Assembly (NCBI RefSeq): GCF_019249295.1
Contig: NZ_JAESDH010000013.1
Location: 1-64,000, forward strand
Origin: Alteromonas antoniana
GTDB lineage: Bacteria > Pseudomonadota > Gammaproteobacteria > Enterobacterales > Alteromonadaceae
Reading direction: 5' to 3'
DNA length: 64,000 nt
The stretch's first letter is position 1, and each line of letters starts with the position of its first letter. The notes beneath the pieces were generated by a model. It did no database searches. It was given only the letters and a program-made list of their open reading frames with translations, and was not told where the DNA came from. The position numbers were made by a program, and so were the translations under genes. Below are positions 51,348-60,073 of the stretch, piece by piece.

Positions 51348-52475
51348 ATGAATGCAGAGCGCCCCTTATTTAAGCACATACGGGATCATGCCACGCTGTT
51401 TTCCGAAATGGCGCGTTATCGCAATGAGGCCGCTGCTAAACTGGGGCTTAAGGGATATGAGTATCACAAAATTCCAAAATTTATCGGCCCAGATGGTGAA
51501 CGTCTGACGATTGAGCCCGAACGCAGCATTATCGTTCCCGAGCTAAAATTGCTGGAAGGGGTGAAGGTGATTCTTCAGGAGTCCGTCTCTACACTGACGC
51601 ATATTGCCAACAGCGATATTGGTTATCGCTACCCGACTGCCGCGCTGGCGGGGTTGGATGCCCCCTTCATTAAACGCATGCGCTCTGAGTATTTTCATCG
51701 GGTAGACGAAGACAGAAATATTTGTCGCCCGATAAACTTATCTTTTGGTATTAAAAGCCGTGGTAAAGCGGACAATCGCCTGGAATATGAAGTGTGGTTA
51801 CCGGAAGACGATCCTGATCAGGATCCGTTGCCGCTGCTTATTGAAAAGTACGGCGAAGACTTACCCGATGATGTCCGTCATTTTGTTCAGCAACCGTCAC
51901 GCATTCATGGCTGGATGGGCGTAAAACGGGCAGCATTTGAGTCGCTGTACCAGAACCAGGCGGAGATGGGCAATCTGGTTATCTGTGTTGGCCTGTCTGT
52001 GGATGCCTATAACATTGGCGCCAGACCAGACTTGTCCTATTGCTCGGAAGTAGACAGCTCAATCGCTGTCAGTAATGCCGAGTTGGAGTGGGAAGTGATG
52101 GGCTACTATGCGCCATCGCACGCCAGATTCAGTCACGATGAAATCTGGGCTGCAATTAATCATACGCTGGATGCGATAGGTCGTCCGCTCAGCGACGTCT
52201 ATTCCAGTGTGATTATTCCCATCGAGCAAAGTAAAACGGAGCGCATTCTGCATACCGTAAACAATCAGGGCATCACGCCTGCACACATTGCGCACCTGGA
52301 CTTGCAAACCTGGGAGTTTTTACAAACCGCCAGCGAGCACCGTGTCAAAGCCCATGATCCCTCCCGAAGCGTCAACTTACTGGGGCGTTTGAACCGGTTG
52401 TTTTACCAGGACGACCATAAATTACCCTCACTCAAGTACATGCATGACCTGATTGCCCATTTACCGGCCAGTTAA
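51348..52475 (+). CDS. Hypothetical protein, soluble
   Basis: This codes for 375 residues, starting at ATG 51348 with AAGGTG 8 bases upstream; a GTG three codons earlier is also possible. No signal peptide or membrane helix. The protein has blocks such as SDIGYRYPTAALAGLDAPFIKRMRSEYFHRVDEDRN and NLSFGIKSRGKADNRLEYEVWLPEDD that look conserved. I do not recognise the family. It is followed 70 bases later by a metallo-beta-lactamase-fold gene on the same strand, which may be a separate unit. Confidence 0.75.
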   Translation: MNAERPLFKHIRDHATLFSEMARYRNEAAAKLGLKGYEYHKIPKFIGPDGERLTIEPERSIIVPELKLLEGVKVILQESVSTLTHIANSDIGYRYPTAALAGLDAPFIKRMRSEYFHRVDEDRNICRPINLSFGIKSRGKADNRLEYEVWLPEDDPDQDPLPLLIEKYGEDLPDDVRHFVQQPSRIHGWMGVKRAAFESLYQNQAEMGNLVICVGLSVDAYNIGARPDLSYCSEVDSSIAVSNAELEWEVMGYYAPSHARFSHDEIWAAINHTLDAIGRPLSDVYSSVIIPIEQSKTERILHTVNNQGITPAHIAHLDLQTWEFLQTASEHRVKAHDPSRSVNLLGRLNRLFYQDDHKLPSLKYMHDLIAHLPAS

Positions 52476-52545
52476 CCGACCGTAACTGGTCTAACCACAA
52501 AAACTCTGCTAGCGTTCAGTGTCAGGCCAACAAGATTCGCATCGC

Positions 52546-53307
52546 ATGAAGCTTCATACGCTAGAGGGTTATATACAGCAAATTCACCTGGTAGAAGAGG
52601 GGGATAAACTCCTTCTGTTAGATGGGTGTTCGCGGGCAGATGTAGATAATGTCTGCCGCTTCATCCGTGAAGAGCTTGGCCGGCCATTGTCTCACCTTTC
52701 AGTGATTGTAGTTACGCATATGCATCCTGATCATGCCGGGGGTGCGCATAAACTACGCAGTATCAGCGGTGCGCGTATTGCGGCCCACCCCAAAGCCCGT
52801 AACTGGTATGCAGGGCTCGCTGGTCGCAGCGCACATGCCATCGATGTCGCGCTCACGTGGTGGGTAGCTAACCGCCTGGGCAAGCCGAAAAAGCATATCT
52901 GGTACAACCCGCTGCTGCGGCCAGATATCCTGTTAACCGATGGACAGCGCGTACCTGAGTTTGAAAACTGGAAGGTTTACTTCACCCCCGGCCATACCGA
53001 TCATGATTTATCAGTCATGCATATGCCTTCTCAGCGCATCTATGTTGCCGATCTTATGGTGAAGGTAAAAGGTGAACTGGTGCCGCCTTATCCGGTTTGT
53101 CACCCTAATCAGTATAAGCGTTCGCTGAAAACTGTCAGGGCTCTGAAGCCAGCCTCGGTGCTGTTCGCACATGTCAGAGAACAGGCCGGTGCCGGGATTG
53201 ATTTTGACCAGGTGTTACAACACGCGCCAACATTGCCTAAAAATCACTGGCATTCCACCCGCAATCGCATTTCCCGTAAGCTGGGGCTTAATGAAAAACA
53301 GCATTAA
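52546..53307 (+). CDS. Metallo-beta-lactamase-fold hydrolase
   Basis: This codes for 253 residues. The zinc site is complete: THMHPDHAGG at residues 57-66 (HxHxDH), the third histidine in TPGHTDHDL and the bridging Asp in VADLMVK. The substrate region (YAGLAGRSAHAIDVALTWWVANRLGKPKK) is unlike glyoxalase II or beta-lactamases. The start is uncertain: a GTG at 52519 adds nine residues, neither has a strong ribosome binding site; the ATG leaves the fold intact. It acts in the cytoplasm; substrate unknown. Confidence 0.88.
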   Translation: MKLHTLEGYIQQIHLVEEGDKLLLLDGCSRADVDNVCRFIREELGRPLSHLSVIVVTHMHPDHAGGAHKLRSISGARIAAHPKARNWYAGLAGRSAHAIDVALTWWVANRLGKPKKHIWYNPLLRPDILLTDGQRVPEFENWKVYFTPGHTDHDLSVMHMPSQRIYVADLMVKVKGELVPPYPVCHPNQYKRSLKTVRALKPASVLFAHVREQAGAGIDFDQVLQHAPTLPKNHWHSTRNRISRKLGLNEKQH

Positions 53308-53428
53308 GCGTGAGAAGAGAAACGCACTAGCGCACAGGGGGTAATGGGCTGAACGTTGTCAACGCAGGAAATGAGGCGATGGATTGATGTATAGTGACGG
53401 CACAATCAATCACAACGTACTAACGACT

Positions 53429-54025
53429 ATGAAATTTTCTGGAATTTTGCTTGGCGCTGCACTCGTTTCTTTGCAAAGTCTGGCGGCGCTGCCGTCATTG
53501 CACTCGCATCCATATCAACAGACATTTTTTGATTCCCTGGCTTCACTGTGTGGACAGGCATTCGCTGGCAGACTGGTTACCGATACCGCTGGCTCAGACA
53601 GTTTCAGCGGCAAAGCGTTAATCATGCATGTGCGGGAGTGCACCGATACTCAACTACACATTCCGTTTCATGTGGGCGACGATCGTTCGCGTACCTGGAT
53701 CATCACCCGCACGGGAAGCGGTCTGACGCTAAAACACGATCATCGTCATAAAGATGGCAGTGAAGATGCGCTCACTATGTACGGCGGGATAGCTTCAGAG
53801 CCTGGCTTTGCGCAGGTCCAGTCATTTCCGGCTGACGCCTATACCCAGTGGATGTTTGCCGAGCAGGGACTTCCCCAGTCGATACCTAACATCTGGCGCA
53901 TGTTTGTGTATCCAGACATGTTCAGCTATCAGCTGGTGCGGGAAGGCCGCGAATTTCGCGTCGACTTCGACCTGACTGCGCCCGTCGATACGCCTCCGGC
54001 CCCATGGGGTGCAGACGAGGGCTAG
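53429..54025 (+). CDS. Secreted hypothetical protein
   Basis: The start at 53429 gives MKFSGILLGAALVSLQSLAA, a signal peptide; an upstream in-frame ATG would bury it. The 198 residues include a Cys near position 36 and a conserved-looking LKHDHRHKDGSEDALTMYGG. The His-rich HDHRH might bind a metal. The family is not recognised. It is followed by a stretch of repeats and is convergent with the decarboxylase-like gene. Confidence 0.7.
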   Translation: MKFSGILLGAALVSLQSLAALPSLHSHPYQQTFFDSLASLCGQAFAGRLVTDTAGSDSFSGKALIMHVRECTDTQLHIPFHVGDDRSRTWIITRTGSGLTLKHDHRHKDGSEDALTMYGGIASEPGFAQVQSFPADAYTQWMFAEQGLPQSIPNIWRMFVYPDMFSYQLVREGREFRVDFDLTAPVDTPPAPWGADEG

Positions 54026-54107
54026 AAACAATGGGGTGCTGACACGTTATCACATAGTGTGAATACACGGCTGGTCAGCATCGCGGCTCGCCTGCAACGA
54101 TGTTGTG

Positions 54108-54131
54108 CAGAACCGCAGAACCGCAGAACCG
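54108..54131. repeat. CAGAACCG x3 micro-repeat
   Basis: Three perfect tandem copies of an eight-base unit, CAGAACCG, lie in the gap between the secreted protein and the decarboxylase-like gene. The CAGAACC core also occurs six times in tandem at 58922-58963. Confidence 0.85.
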
Positions 54132-54200
54132 TGCAGAGCTACAGGGCTGTATAACCGCGAAGTTGTGGCAGCGGCAAGAAAGCATGCAGTGCTGCAAATA

Positions 54201-54227
54201 AGAAAGCCGGTGGCTTACCGGCTTTCT
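54201..54227 (-). terminator. Terminator after the decarboxylase-like gene
   Basis: AGAAAGCCGGT and ACCGGCTTTCT pair around a five-base loop, 17 bases past the stop; the minus strand continues TTATTTG. Confidence 0.75.
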
Positions 54228-54243
54228 CTACAGCGTACGGGCG

Positions 54244-54591
54244 CTATTTCTTTTCAGAAAACTGCTCGTAAGCCAGCATCGCGTCAGCCGCGTACATCAG
54301 TGACGGGCCGCCACCCATATAAATTGCCATACCCAGAGTTTCTTCAATTTCTTCTTTGGTTGCGCCAAGTTCTACCAGTGCTTTTGCGTGAAACCCGATA
54401 CAGCCATCACAGCGTGTGGATACGCCAATCGCCAGTGCTATCAGCTCTTTGGTTTTCTTATCCAGTACACCGTCTTCGGTGGCAGCGCGGGCCATAGCAG
54501 AGAAGCCCTGCATGGTGTCAGAAATGTCGTTGCGCAGACTTTTCATGTTTGCGGAGATGCGTTGCGTAATGTCAGGGTACGATTTGCTCAT
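54244..54591 (-). CDS. Carboxymuconolactone decarboxylase family protein (AhpD-like)
   Basis: This codes for 115 residues, all-helical, with the CMD-family redox motif RCDGCIGFHAKALVELGAT where Cys-x-x-Cys and a downstream His form the AhpD-like centre; EEIEETLGMAIYMGGGPSLMYAADA completes it. The length is standard. Family members are peroxidase partners or hydroperoxide-detoxifying proteins; a true decarboxylase role is unlikely without catechol genes. It is a single transcription unit. Confidence 0.92.
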   Translation of the reverse strand: MSKSYPDITQRISANMKSLRNDISDTMQGFSAMARAATEDGVLDKKTKELIALAIGVSTRCDGCIGFHAKALVELGATKEEIEETLGMAIYMGGGPSLMYAADAMLAYEQFSEKK

Positions 54592-54771
54592 GGTATTGTC
54601 CTTATATTAGAAAGTTTTTATATATTGAGGGATAAACCGGCATTTTTAAAGTGGTATGAGGTGAAATGAATGCGATATCGGCAAACACTTCCCCACATGA
54701 CAGCAACATCTGCTCTCATTATAGTGTTGAATCAGGGACTGTTGATTTTTGCTGTACACTTTTGCAGCGCA

Positions 54772-54866
54772 TTGTTAGTGATTCAGGCAAGGGCAGCGTT
54801 CACGCGGTGTAGCAACGCTACATAAGTGGGCGATAACACAGCATAAATCACTAACAAACGCTGCCC
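54772..54866. other. Crossed inverted repeats (possible pseudoknot element)
   Basis: The gap 54592-55112 has no gene but contains TTGTTAGTGATT (54772-54783), GGGCAGCGTT (54791-54800), a TGTAGC/GCTACA hairpin (54808-54822), AATCACTAACAA (54846-54857) and AACGCTGCCC (54857-54866). The first pairs with the fourth (12 bases, perfect), the second with the fifth (10 bases, perfect). The order A-B-A'-B' crosses, so both stems together would form a pseudoknot, or they are alternatives. It could be an RNA element or the trace of a mobile DNA end. Confidence 0.6.
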
Positions 54867-55112
54867 GCAGGGTTTGGCTAAACGCGTTTTGCTCTTTGTT
54901 CCGTCTCATTTACCTGGATGACCAGGCTACAATCGGCGCGCTGTGATCAAAACGCGTTTATCCAGAACAAAATTCGTACAGCAAAGATTAACAGGCCCTT
55001 TGCAGTTTGTAACAAAGTATTCAATTGGCTTGCTTTTATTGGCATCAGCACCACTAATTAACATTATGTGCCAGAAAGAACGCATTCGCATTACAAGGAG
55101 TGCCACCGCCTT

Positions 55113-56489
55113 ATGCGCGAGTTTTTTAATCAGATCATCAAACCGGTTCAGTCACTGTCGGGACAGGGTATGTCGCAGGTAGACGCCTGGTTTTTACAAC
55201 AGCGTCACCGCTTTACCATTACCGGATTAAGCCGCAGTGGTAAGTCGATGTTGTTTACCAGCCTGATGACTATTCTGAAGTACCGCAGTGAAGAGAAGTA
55301 CAACTGCTTACCACTGCTGGAAGCACTCCCAATTGATTTGGTCGAGCACATGCGTCTTGAGCCCTTACCAGGCTACGACTTCTTTCCGGTAGATGAGCAT
55401 ATGCAGGCGCTGGCGCGCGGAGAATGGCCTGCGCCAACAGAACAGGCCTATGGTTTTAAGCTGATTGTCAGGCTTCGCCAGACCAGCACACTGAAAAAGT
55501 ACTTAATGCCATATACCGACGTGGTGTTTGAGTTTATCGATTACCCCGGCGAGTGGATCACGGATTTACCGCTGTTAAGTAAATCATTTGTCCAGTGGAG
55601 CGATTCTGCCTGGGCGCAGCAGGCCAGTGAACCGCAAAAATTTTATGCTACCGAATGGCATGATTTTATCGAAGAATTTGATTTTGAGCAGCCGCCAACC
55701 CGTGAGGCGGTGTTAGCGGTTGTTTCACAGTACCGGAAGTACCTGCAACATGCGAAAGAGAACGGCATCTCAATGCTGCAGCCGGGGAGTTTTCTTATTG
55801 ACGGTTCCGGGTTTGACTGGCGCTCGCAGGGATTTGCGCCGTTGCCTTCAAAGGTCTCCAGCGATGTTTCTCACCCATGGTACAAAACGTTTGCCAGACA
55901 CTACGAGGCTTTTCAGAAGCAGTGGTTACAACCGCTGAAAGACAATACATTCCGGGAAACTGACAAGCAGATCATTCTGGTAGATTTATTTGAAGGGCTG
56001 AATCATTCCAGGCAGCACCTGTATCAGCTAAAAGAAACATTAAGCCATCTGGCCGAGACCTTCGTGTACGGCAACCCGAACTGGTTCGCCCGCCATGTGC
56101 TCAGGCAGCATAAAATTGGTCGTGTTGCCTTTGTGGCAACCAAAACTGACCTTATCCCGGAAGCACAAAAGCCAAACATGCTGTCATTGTTAAAGCAGGT
56201 GTCTGAAGGCGCGGTGGCAAAATTCGAGGGGAAACCCATCGAGTTTGAGCATTTTTTAGTGTCGGCGATTAAAACCACGGATGCAGGCAGCAACGACAAT
56301 GCACTGCGTTACACCAATGCTGACGGCGCCTATGTCGAGGCCGATTTTGAAGCCTTGCCGGCGAAGTTAAAAGACATGGAAGCCGATGCGCACTATCCGG
56401 TGTTAGCTGCCAGGGTGCCGAAAGACCATTTGCCCAGAATGCTGAACGGTCGTGGGTTAGACCGTTTGCTGCAATTTTTACTTAATTAG
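55113..56489 (+). CDS. ycjX: YcjX family GTP-binding protein
   Basis: The start at 55113 follows AAGGAG at 55095-55100. The 458 residues match E. coli YcjX: P-loop GLSRSGKS at 38-45, VFEFIDYPGEWITDLPLL with the Asp-x-Pro-Gly switch, ILVDLFEGLN, and FVATKTDLIP as the base-recognition motif. YcjX is associated with stress response and is usually encoded next to YcjF. It probably binds GTP and acts at the membrane with YcjF. The gene pair is intact, with ycjF 9 bases downstream. Confidence 0.93.
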   Translation: MREFFNQIIKPVQSLSGQGMSQVDAWFLQQRHRFTITGLSRSGKSMLFTSLMTILKYRSEEKYNCLPLLEALPIDLVEHMRLEPLPGYDFFPVDEHMQALARGEWPAPTEQAYGFKLIVRLRQTSTLKKYLMPYTDVVFEFIDYPGEWITDLPLLSKSFVQWSDSAWAQQASEPQKFYATEWHDFIEEFDFEQPPTREAVLAVVSQYRKYLQHAKENGISMLQPGSFLIDGSGFDWRSQGFAPLPSKVSSDVSHPWYKTFARHYEAFQKQWLQPLKDNTFRETDKQIILVDLFEGLNHSRQHLYQLKETLSHLAETFVYGNPNWFARHVLRQHKIGRVAFVATKTDLIPEAQKPNMLSLLKQVSEGAVAKFEGKPIEFEHFLVSAIKTTDAGSNDNALRYTNADGAYVEADFEALPAKLKDMEADAHYPVLAARVPKDHLPRMLNGRGLDRLLQFLLN

Positions 56490-56498
56490 GGAGGCACC

Positions 56499-57398
56499 AT
56501 GTCTGCCGATACCTCACAACGATATCGCTCTAAAGTTACCCAGCGCACCATTAACACAGTGCAGCCAGAAGCCGACATGCCGGCGAAAATCGAGGAAGAT
56601 ACCGCCGCCATCGCGGTGAAAAAACGGGGCCTGTCGCTTGGGACATCAACCTTACTGCTGGGCGGAGCCTGTGCCATCGGCTTTGGTGTATTCAGCGCGG
56701 TGGAGTCTGTATTGCAGCGGATGGATAGCTATCCGGTAACCGCCAGCGTTTTAGGAACCCTGCTGGCGGGTTTCGTGCTTTGCATGCTGACGCTGGTGGG
56801 CCGCGAAGTGAAAGGATTTATGAACGTGAACCGCCACATGGACCGGCGTCTGGATTATGCTGCGCTTTCAGAATCAACCGACAAGCGCGCTATTCTTAAT
56901 GCGCTAAAGTCCCATGCCAGCGCGTTTTCTTCACACAGTTATGCCGCGCATTGCTATCGCACGTTCTCGCAGGCCGTAAACAGCGATCAGGATGCACAGG
57001 AAGTGCTGTCACTGTATCGGCGCACGGTAACTCAACCGGTAGATAAGCGTGCTCAGGAGTTAATTCGTAAAGAGTCGATGACGGCGGGGAGCCTGACCTT
57101 TATCAGCCCGAATCATCTGATTCAAACGCTGATGATTGTGTGGATAAGCTTTCGCACAATCCGACGCGTGGCGCAGGTATACGGCTTGCGACCGGGCACC
57201 TTTGGCAACTGGCAGCTGTTTAAGATTCTGGCCCAGAATATTGCCGCACAAAGCATTTTTGACCTGGCCACCGATGAGGTTGCCAATCAGATAAGCGGCT
57301 CATTAACCGCACGTTTTATGGAGAACTCCGCTGAAGCGGTGGCTGTTGGCGCGCTCAATGTGCGATTAGGAAAAGCGCTGGTGAAACTGCTGCACTGA
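56499..57398 (+). CDS. ycjF: YcjF family (DUF697) membrane protein
   Basis: This codes for 299 residues with GGGAGG ahead of the ATG. Two membrane helices at about 47-68 and 79-100 are followed by a helical domain (MNVNRHMDRRLDYAALSES) and the DUF697 region (IRRVAQVYGLRPGTFGNWQLFKILAQNI, SGSLTARFMENSAEAVAVGALNVRLGKALVKL), which matches YcjF. It is the partner of YcjX. Its function is not well defined. The 57399-57557 gap after it has no recognisable features. Confidence 0.93.
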   Translation: MSADTSQRYRSKVTQRTINTVQPEADMPAKIEEDTAAIAVKKRGLSLGTSTLLLGGACAIGFGVFSAVESVLQRMDSYPVTASVLGTLLAGFVLCMLTLVGREVKGFMNVNRHMDRRLDYAALSESTDKRAILNALKSHASAFSSHSYAAHCYRTFSQAVNSDQDAQEVLSLYRRTVTQPVDKRAQELIRKESMTAGSLTFISPNHLIQTLMIVWISFRTIRRVAQVYGLRPGTFGNWQLFKILAQNIAAQSIFDLATDEVANQISGSLTARFMENSAEAVAVGALNVRLGKALVKLLH

Positions 57399-57557
57399 GT
57401 CCGCCTTGGTGCGCGTCGGGTGCGTGAGTCCCGCCGCACTCCGGCTCGCTGGCACGGCGCTGCTGATGAGAACCGCCGTACTCTTGCTAGCTATCCACCG
57501 CGCTGTTGACGACGTTTGTCGAGCCGGGGCGTGTAAACCTCAGGCATGACGTCTGGC

Positions 57558-58784
57558 TTAAATGGCTTTTTTCGTCGGCGCGACGACGTTAGCAAAAATA
57601 AGTCCGGCCACCAGTGACATGAAAATAACAAACACTTCCTGTCCCAGATGGTCAGATTGCACGAAGTCCTGCCCGGTCATAAAAGAATTCAGGCCAATAT
57701 AGGTTTTAGAGCCAGGAACCAATACAATCAAACCGTGCATTGCGACAATGGTCGCAGGCTGGTTAGCAATACGTGTAAATACATTAGCAAACACGCCTAA
57801 GCAAAACGCGCCCACAAACGTGCCCAGCCCGCCGTCCAGATAATCGGAGCTCCAGGCAGTGGCACTGTACGCGATGAAGGCTGACATTATCGCCCATGGA
57901 ATGTGTTTAACCCGCGTCCGGAAGATAGCAACCAGCGCCAGACACAGCAGAAAGACTGACAGCCAGGTCGCCCAGTAAGGCAGGGACTCTGCCGGCTTGT
58001 AAATATTCTCGCCAAACAGGCTGAATCCGGCTGATACCCCCAGAAATGCTCCGAAATACAGTTTAAACAACTGCATAACCGCATCCATGGTACGCGCGGT
58101 GCCTGACACCATATTGCGGGAGCTCAGTTCGGCCAGGCCCATAAACAGGGCCAGTCCCGGAACAAAAACAATCACCGAAGACAGTACAATAAGCGGTATG
58201 TTTACCCCCGGATCCAGATACCGGCTGATGGCACATGCCAATATACCGGCAACGAAGGCGGTAACCGGTTCGAGCATCAGGTTCACTCGCTTAGAGCGAA
58301 ACGACCATAAGGTCCACAGATAAGCAACCAGCCCTAAGAACCCAGACCAGAAGATTTCCGGCCAGCTTGCGCCCATCAGCATGGCAAAAGCGCCGGTAGC
58401 CAACCCGTAAGCCGCTCCGGTAATGAGTTTTCCATAAGGGCTGGGCATGGCGTCTATTTCGTTCAGACGCTGGTTAGCAGCAGCCAGAGACAGCTTGCCT
58501 GTCAAAAGTGAGCTTGCCAGTTCATCGGTCAGTGACAACGCGTTCATATCCAGATCACCGGGCATCAAACGGGCGGCATGGTTGTACTCGTCTTCGTGAC
58601 GATCACTCCAGATGACGAAAGTCAGTGACGTTGGCGTAGAGATAAATGAAGCGTGCACACCCAGATACGTTGCCACTTCCGTCAGGTAAGCTTCCAGACG
58701 AAATGAAGGCGTGCCGTATTTGTGCAGCATTTTGCCAAGCTTCACGATAAATTTTCGGATTTGGATAAATTCGGTGGTGTCCAA
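57558..58784 (-). CDS. ThrE family threonine/serine exporter (TTG start)
   Basis: This codes for 408 residues. Residues 10-130 are the soluble N-terminal part of the ThrE/YjjP type (FIVKLGKMLHKYGTPSFRLEAYL, TSLTFVIW), and then about ten helices in two five-helix blocks correspond to YjjP and YjjB fused (DUF1212 and DUF3815). GKLITGAAYGLATGAFAML is a typical block. The only start that retains the domain is TTG at 58784; a stop lies four codons upstream and the first ATG is well inside the domain. It is an inner-membrane amino-acid exporter. Confidence 0.88.
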   Translation of the reverse strand: MDTTEFIQIRKFIVKLGKMLHKYGTPSFRLEAYLTEVATYLGVHASFISTPTSLTFVIWSDRHEDEYNHAARLMPGDLDMNALSLTDELASSLLTGKLSLAAANQRLNEIDAMPSPYGKLITGAAYGLATGAFAMLMGASWPEIFWSGFLGLVAYLWTLWSFRSKRVNLMLEPVTAFVAGILACAISRYLDPGVNIPLIVLSSVIVFVPGLALFMGLAELSSRNMVSGTARTMDAVMQLFKLYFGAFLGVSAGFSLFGENIYKPAESLPYWATWLSVFLLCLALVAIFRTRVKHIPWAIMSAFIAYSATAWSSDYLDGGLGTFVGAFCLGVFANVFTRIANQPATIVAMHGLIVLVPGSKTYIGLNSFMTGQDFVQSDHLGQEVFVIFMSLVAGLIFANVVAPTKKAI

Positions 58785-58921
58785 CGTGGATTCTCAACGT
58801 TTCAAGGTAACAGCGACAGCAGCGGCGGAGCTGCCTAAATAATGCGCGGATGATAGGGGTAAGTGAAGCGCTTAGCAAAGAAGTTTTTTACTCTCTTTTT
58901 AATTAGAAAAAATAATGTCTG

Positions 58922-58963
58922 CAGAACCCAGAACCCAGAACCCAGAACCCAGAACCCAGAACC
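58922..58963. repeat. CAGAACC x6 heptamer tandem repeat
   Basis: Six perfect copies of a seven-base unit, 42 bases. The unit also makes up the micro-repeat at 54108. It lies in the 58785-59257 gap, which is otherwise without a supported gene; a 60-codon open stretch ending at 59195 has no features. Confidence 0.9.
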
Positions 58964-59211
58964 TACGACGAATATCGTATAACTCAGTACGCGTAGCAGG
59001 AAGTAGACGGAGGTGCGCACCGACAGTCTGACCCAGTTACGCACCATTCCGGCAAGGCGTACCCGTCTTGCGCACCGGTTTCTCAGGCATACGTCAGCCG
59101 ATGGCCAGCAGGCATTAGCCGTGATCCAGCTGCTACCAAAACAGGGTAAAACCCTCACAGGCTTATCGTATCAATTGGGTATTTTATCGGCGTAGCCTTT
59201 ACTCGATTGAT

Positions 59212-59230
59212 GATAATAAGTATCATTTTC
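59212..59230 (+). promoter_or_regulatory. Fur box
   Basis: GATAATAAGTATCATTTTC matches the Fur consensus GATAATGATAATCATTATC at 15 of 19 positions. It lies 28 bases before the first gene of the iron operon, so iron repression is expected. Confidence 0.85.
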
Positions 59231-59257
59231 ATATTAATTAATCGAGTGGGTTTAGAT

Positions 59258-60064
59258 ATGACAACAGGAATCAAGAAACACTGGCGCAGCGCGCTGTTCG
59301 CCGTTATGGCTGCAGGCATGACCAGTCAGCCGGTTCTGGCAAACGGCGAGATCACTGATCAGGTTAATCACCTTAAAGAGCATATCGGTGAATACACCGA
59401 AGAGGTGCACTGGCTCGAAAACAAATTTGGTGGTGTCGTTGACGCTTACGCGCAGGATGGCAAACCTGATACACATCAACTTATTGAATTCTGGGAAGAA
59501 GTAAACTTCCACTCTGCCATCGAAACACAGTATGTACCCATCTATGCCTCTATCTGGCAGGGGATCTACGGCGTTAAGCAAGCGATTGATAACGGCAAAG
59601 ATGTTACTGCGGTTCGCGATGAGCAGGAGAAACTGAATCAAGCCTTGTGGCAGGCGTTGGGCGCAGTTAAACTTGCCGCCAAATATCAGCAGGACGGCTT
59701 GGTAAAAGCGATAAAAACCACGGCAACTGAGCCGGTCACCGGTCCTGAAGTGATTGATGATATTAAAGATCGCCTGCACCGCGTTGTTGCCAAATATGCT
59801 GAGAAGCTGAATGAAGTTGCGACAACGCTGGTTCACGATACTTATATGCAACGCTTTGAAGGCATCGAAGGCGCATTGATTGAGCAGGACGCCGAACTGG
59901 TTGAAGACTTAGAAAAAGACTTCAACGTGACACTGCCTCAGGCCATTTCAAAAGACGCCGGTGTCGATAAGGTTCGCGACGTAGTAGAGGCCATGCAATC
60001 GAAGCTGGACCGCGCGAAAACGCTGCTGGTCGAAGCTGAGAAAGGTCGTAAAGAGGTCTTCTAA
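59258..60064 (+). CDS. Secreted helical protein of the iron operon
   Basis: The start at 59258 gives a signal peptide ending QPVLA; GAGTGGG lies upstream. The 268-residue protein is almost entirely helical and rich in Asp, Glu and His: HLKEHIGEYTEEVHWLENKF, HQLIEFWEEVNFHSAIE, YGVKQAIDNGKD. I do not recognise the family; the helix and His/Glu pattern is reminiscent of imelysin- or EfeO-type periplasmic iron proteins, but no GxHxxE signature is clear. It is the first gene of the Fur-controlled operon, 9 bases before the binding protein gene, so an accessory role in iron capture is likely. Confidence 0.75.
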   Translation: MTTGIKKHWRSALFAVMAAGMTSQPVLANGEITDQVNHLKEHIGEYTEEVHWLENKFGGVVDAYAQDGKPDTHQLIEFWEEVNFHSAIETQYVPIYASIWQGIYGVKQAIDNGKDVTAVRDEQEKLNQALWQALGAVKLAAKYQQDGLVKAIKTTATEPVTGPEVIDDIKDRLHRVVAKYAEKLNEVATTLVHDTYMQRFEGIEGALIEQDAELVEDLEKDFNVTLPQAISKDAGVDKVRDVVEAMQSKLDRAKTLLVEAEKGRKEVF

Positions 60065-60073
60065 GGAATTTGT

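Noticed and set aside
54772-54866. Integron attC site
   Set aside because: Long crossed inverted repeats are present, but the core-site consensus (GTTRRRY and RYYYAAC) is not met and no integrase or cassette array is present.
59010-59195. 60-codon plus-strand frame upstream of the Fur box
   Set aside because: No good start or domain and no operon context; left as intergenic.
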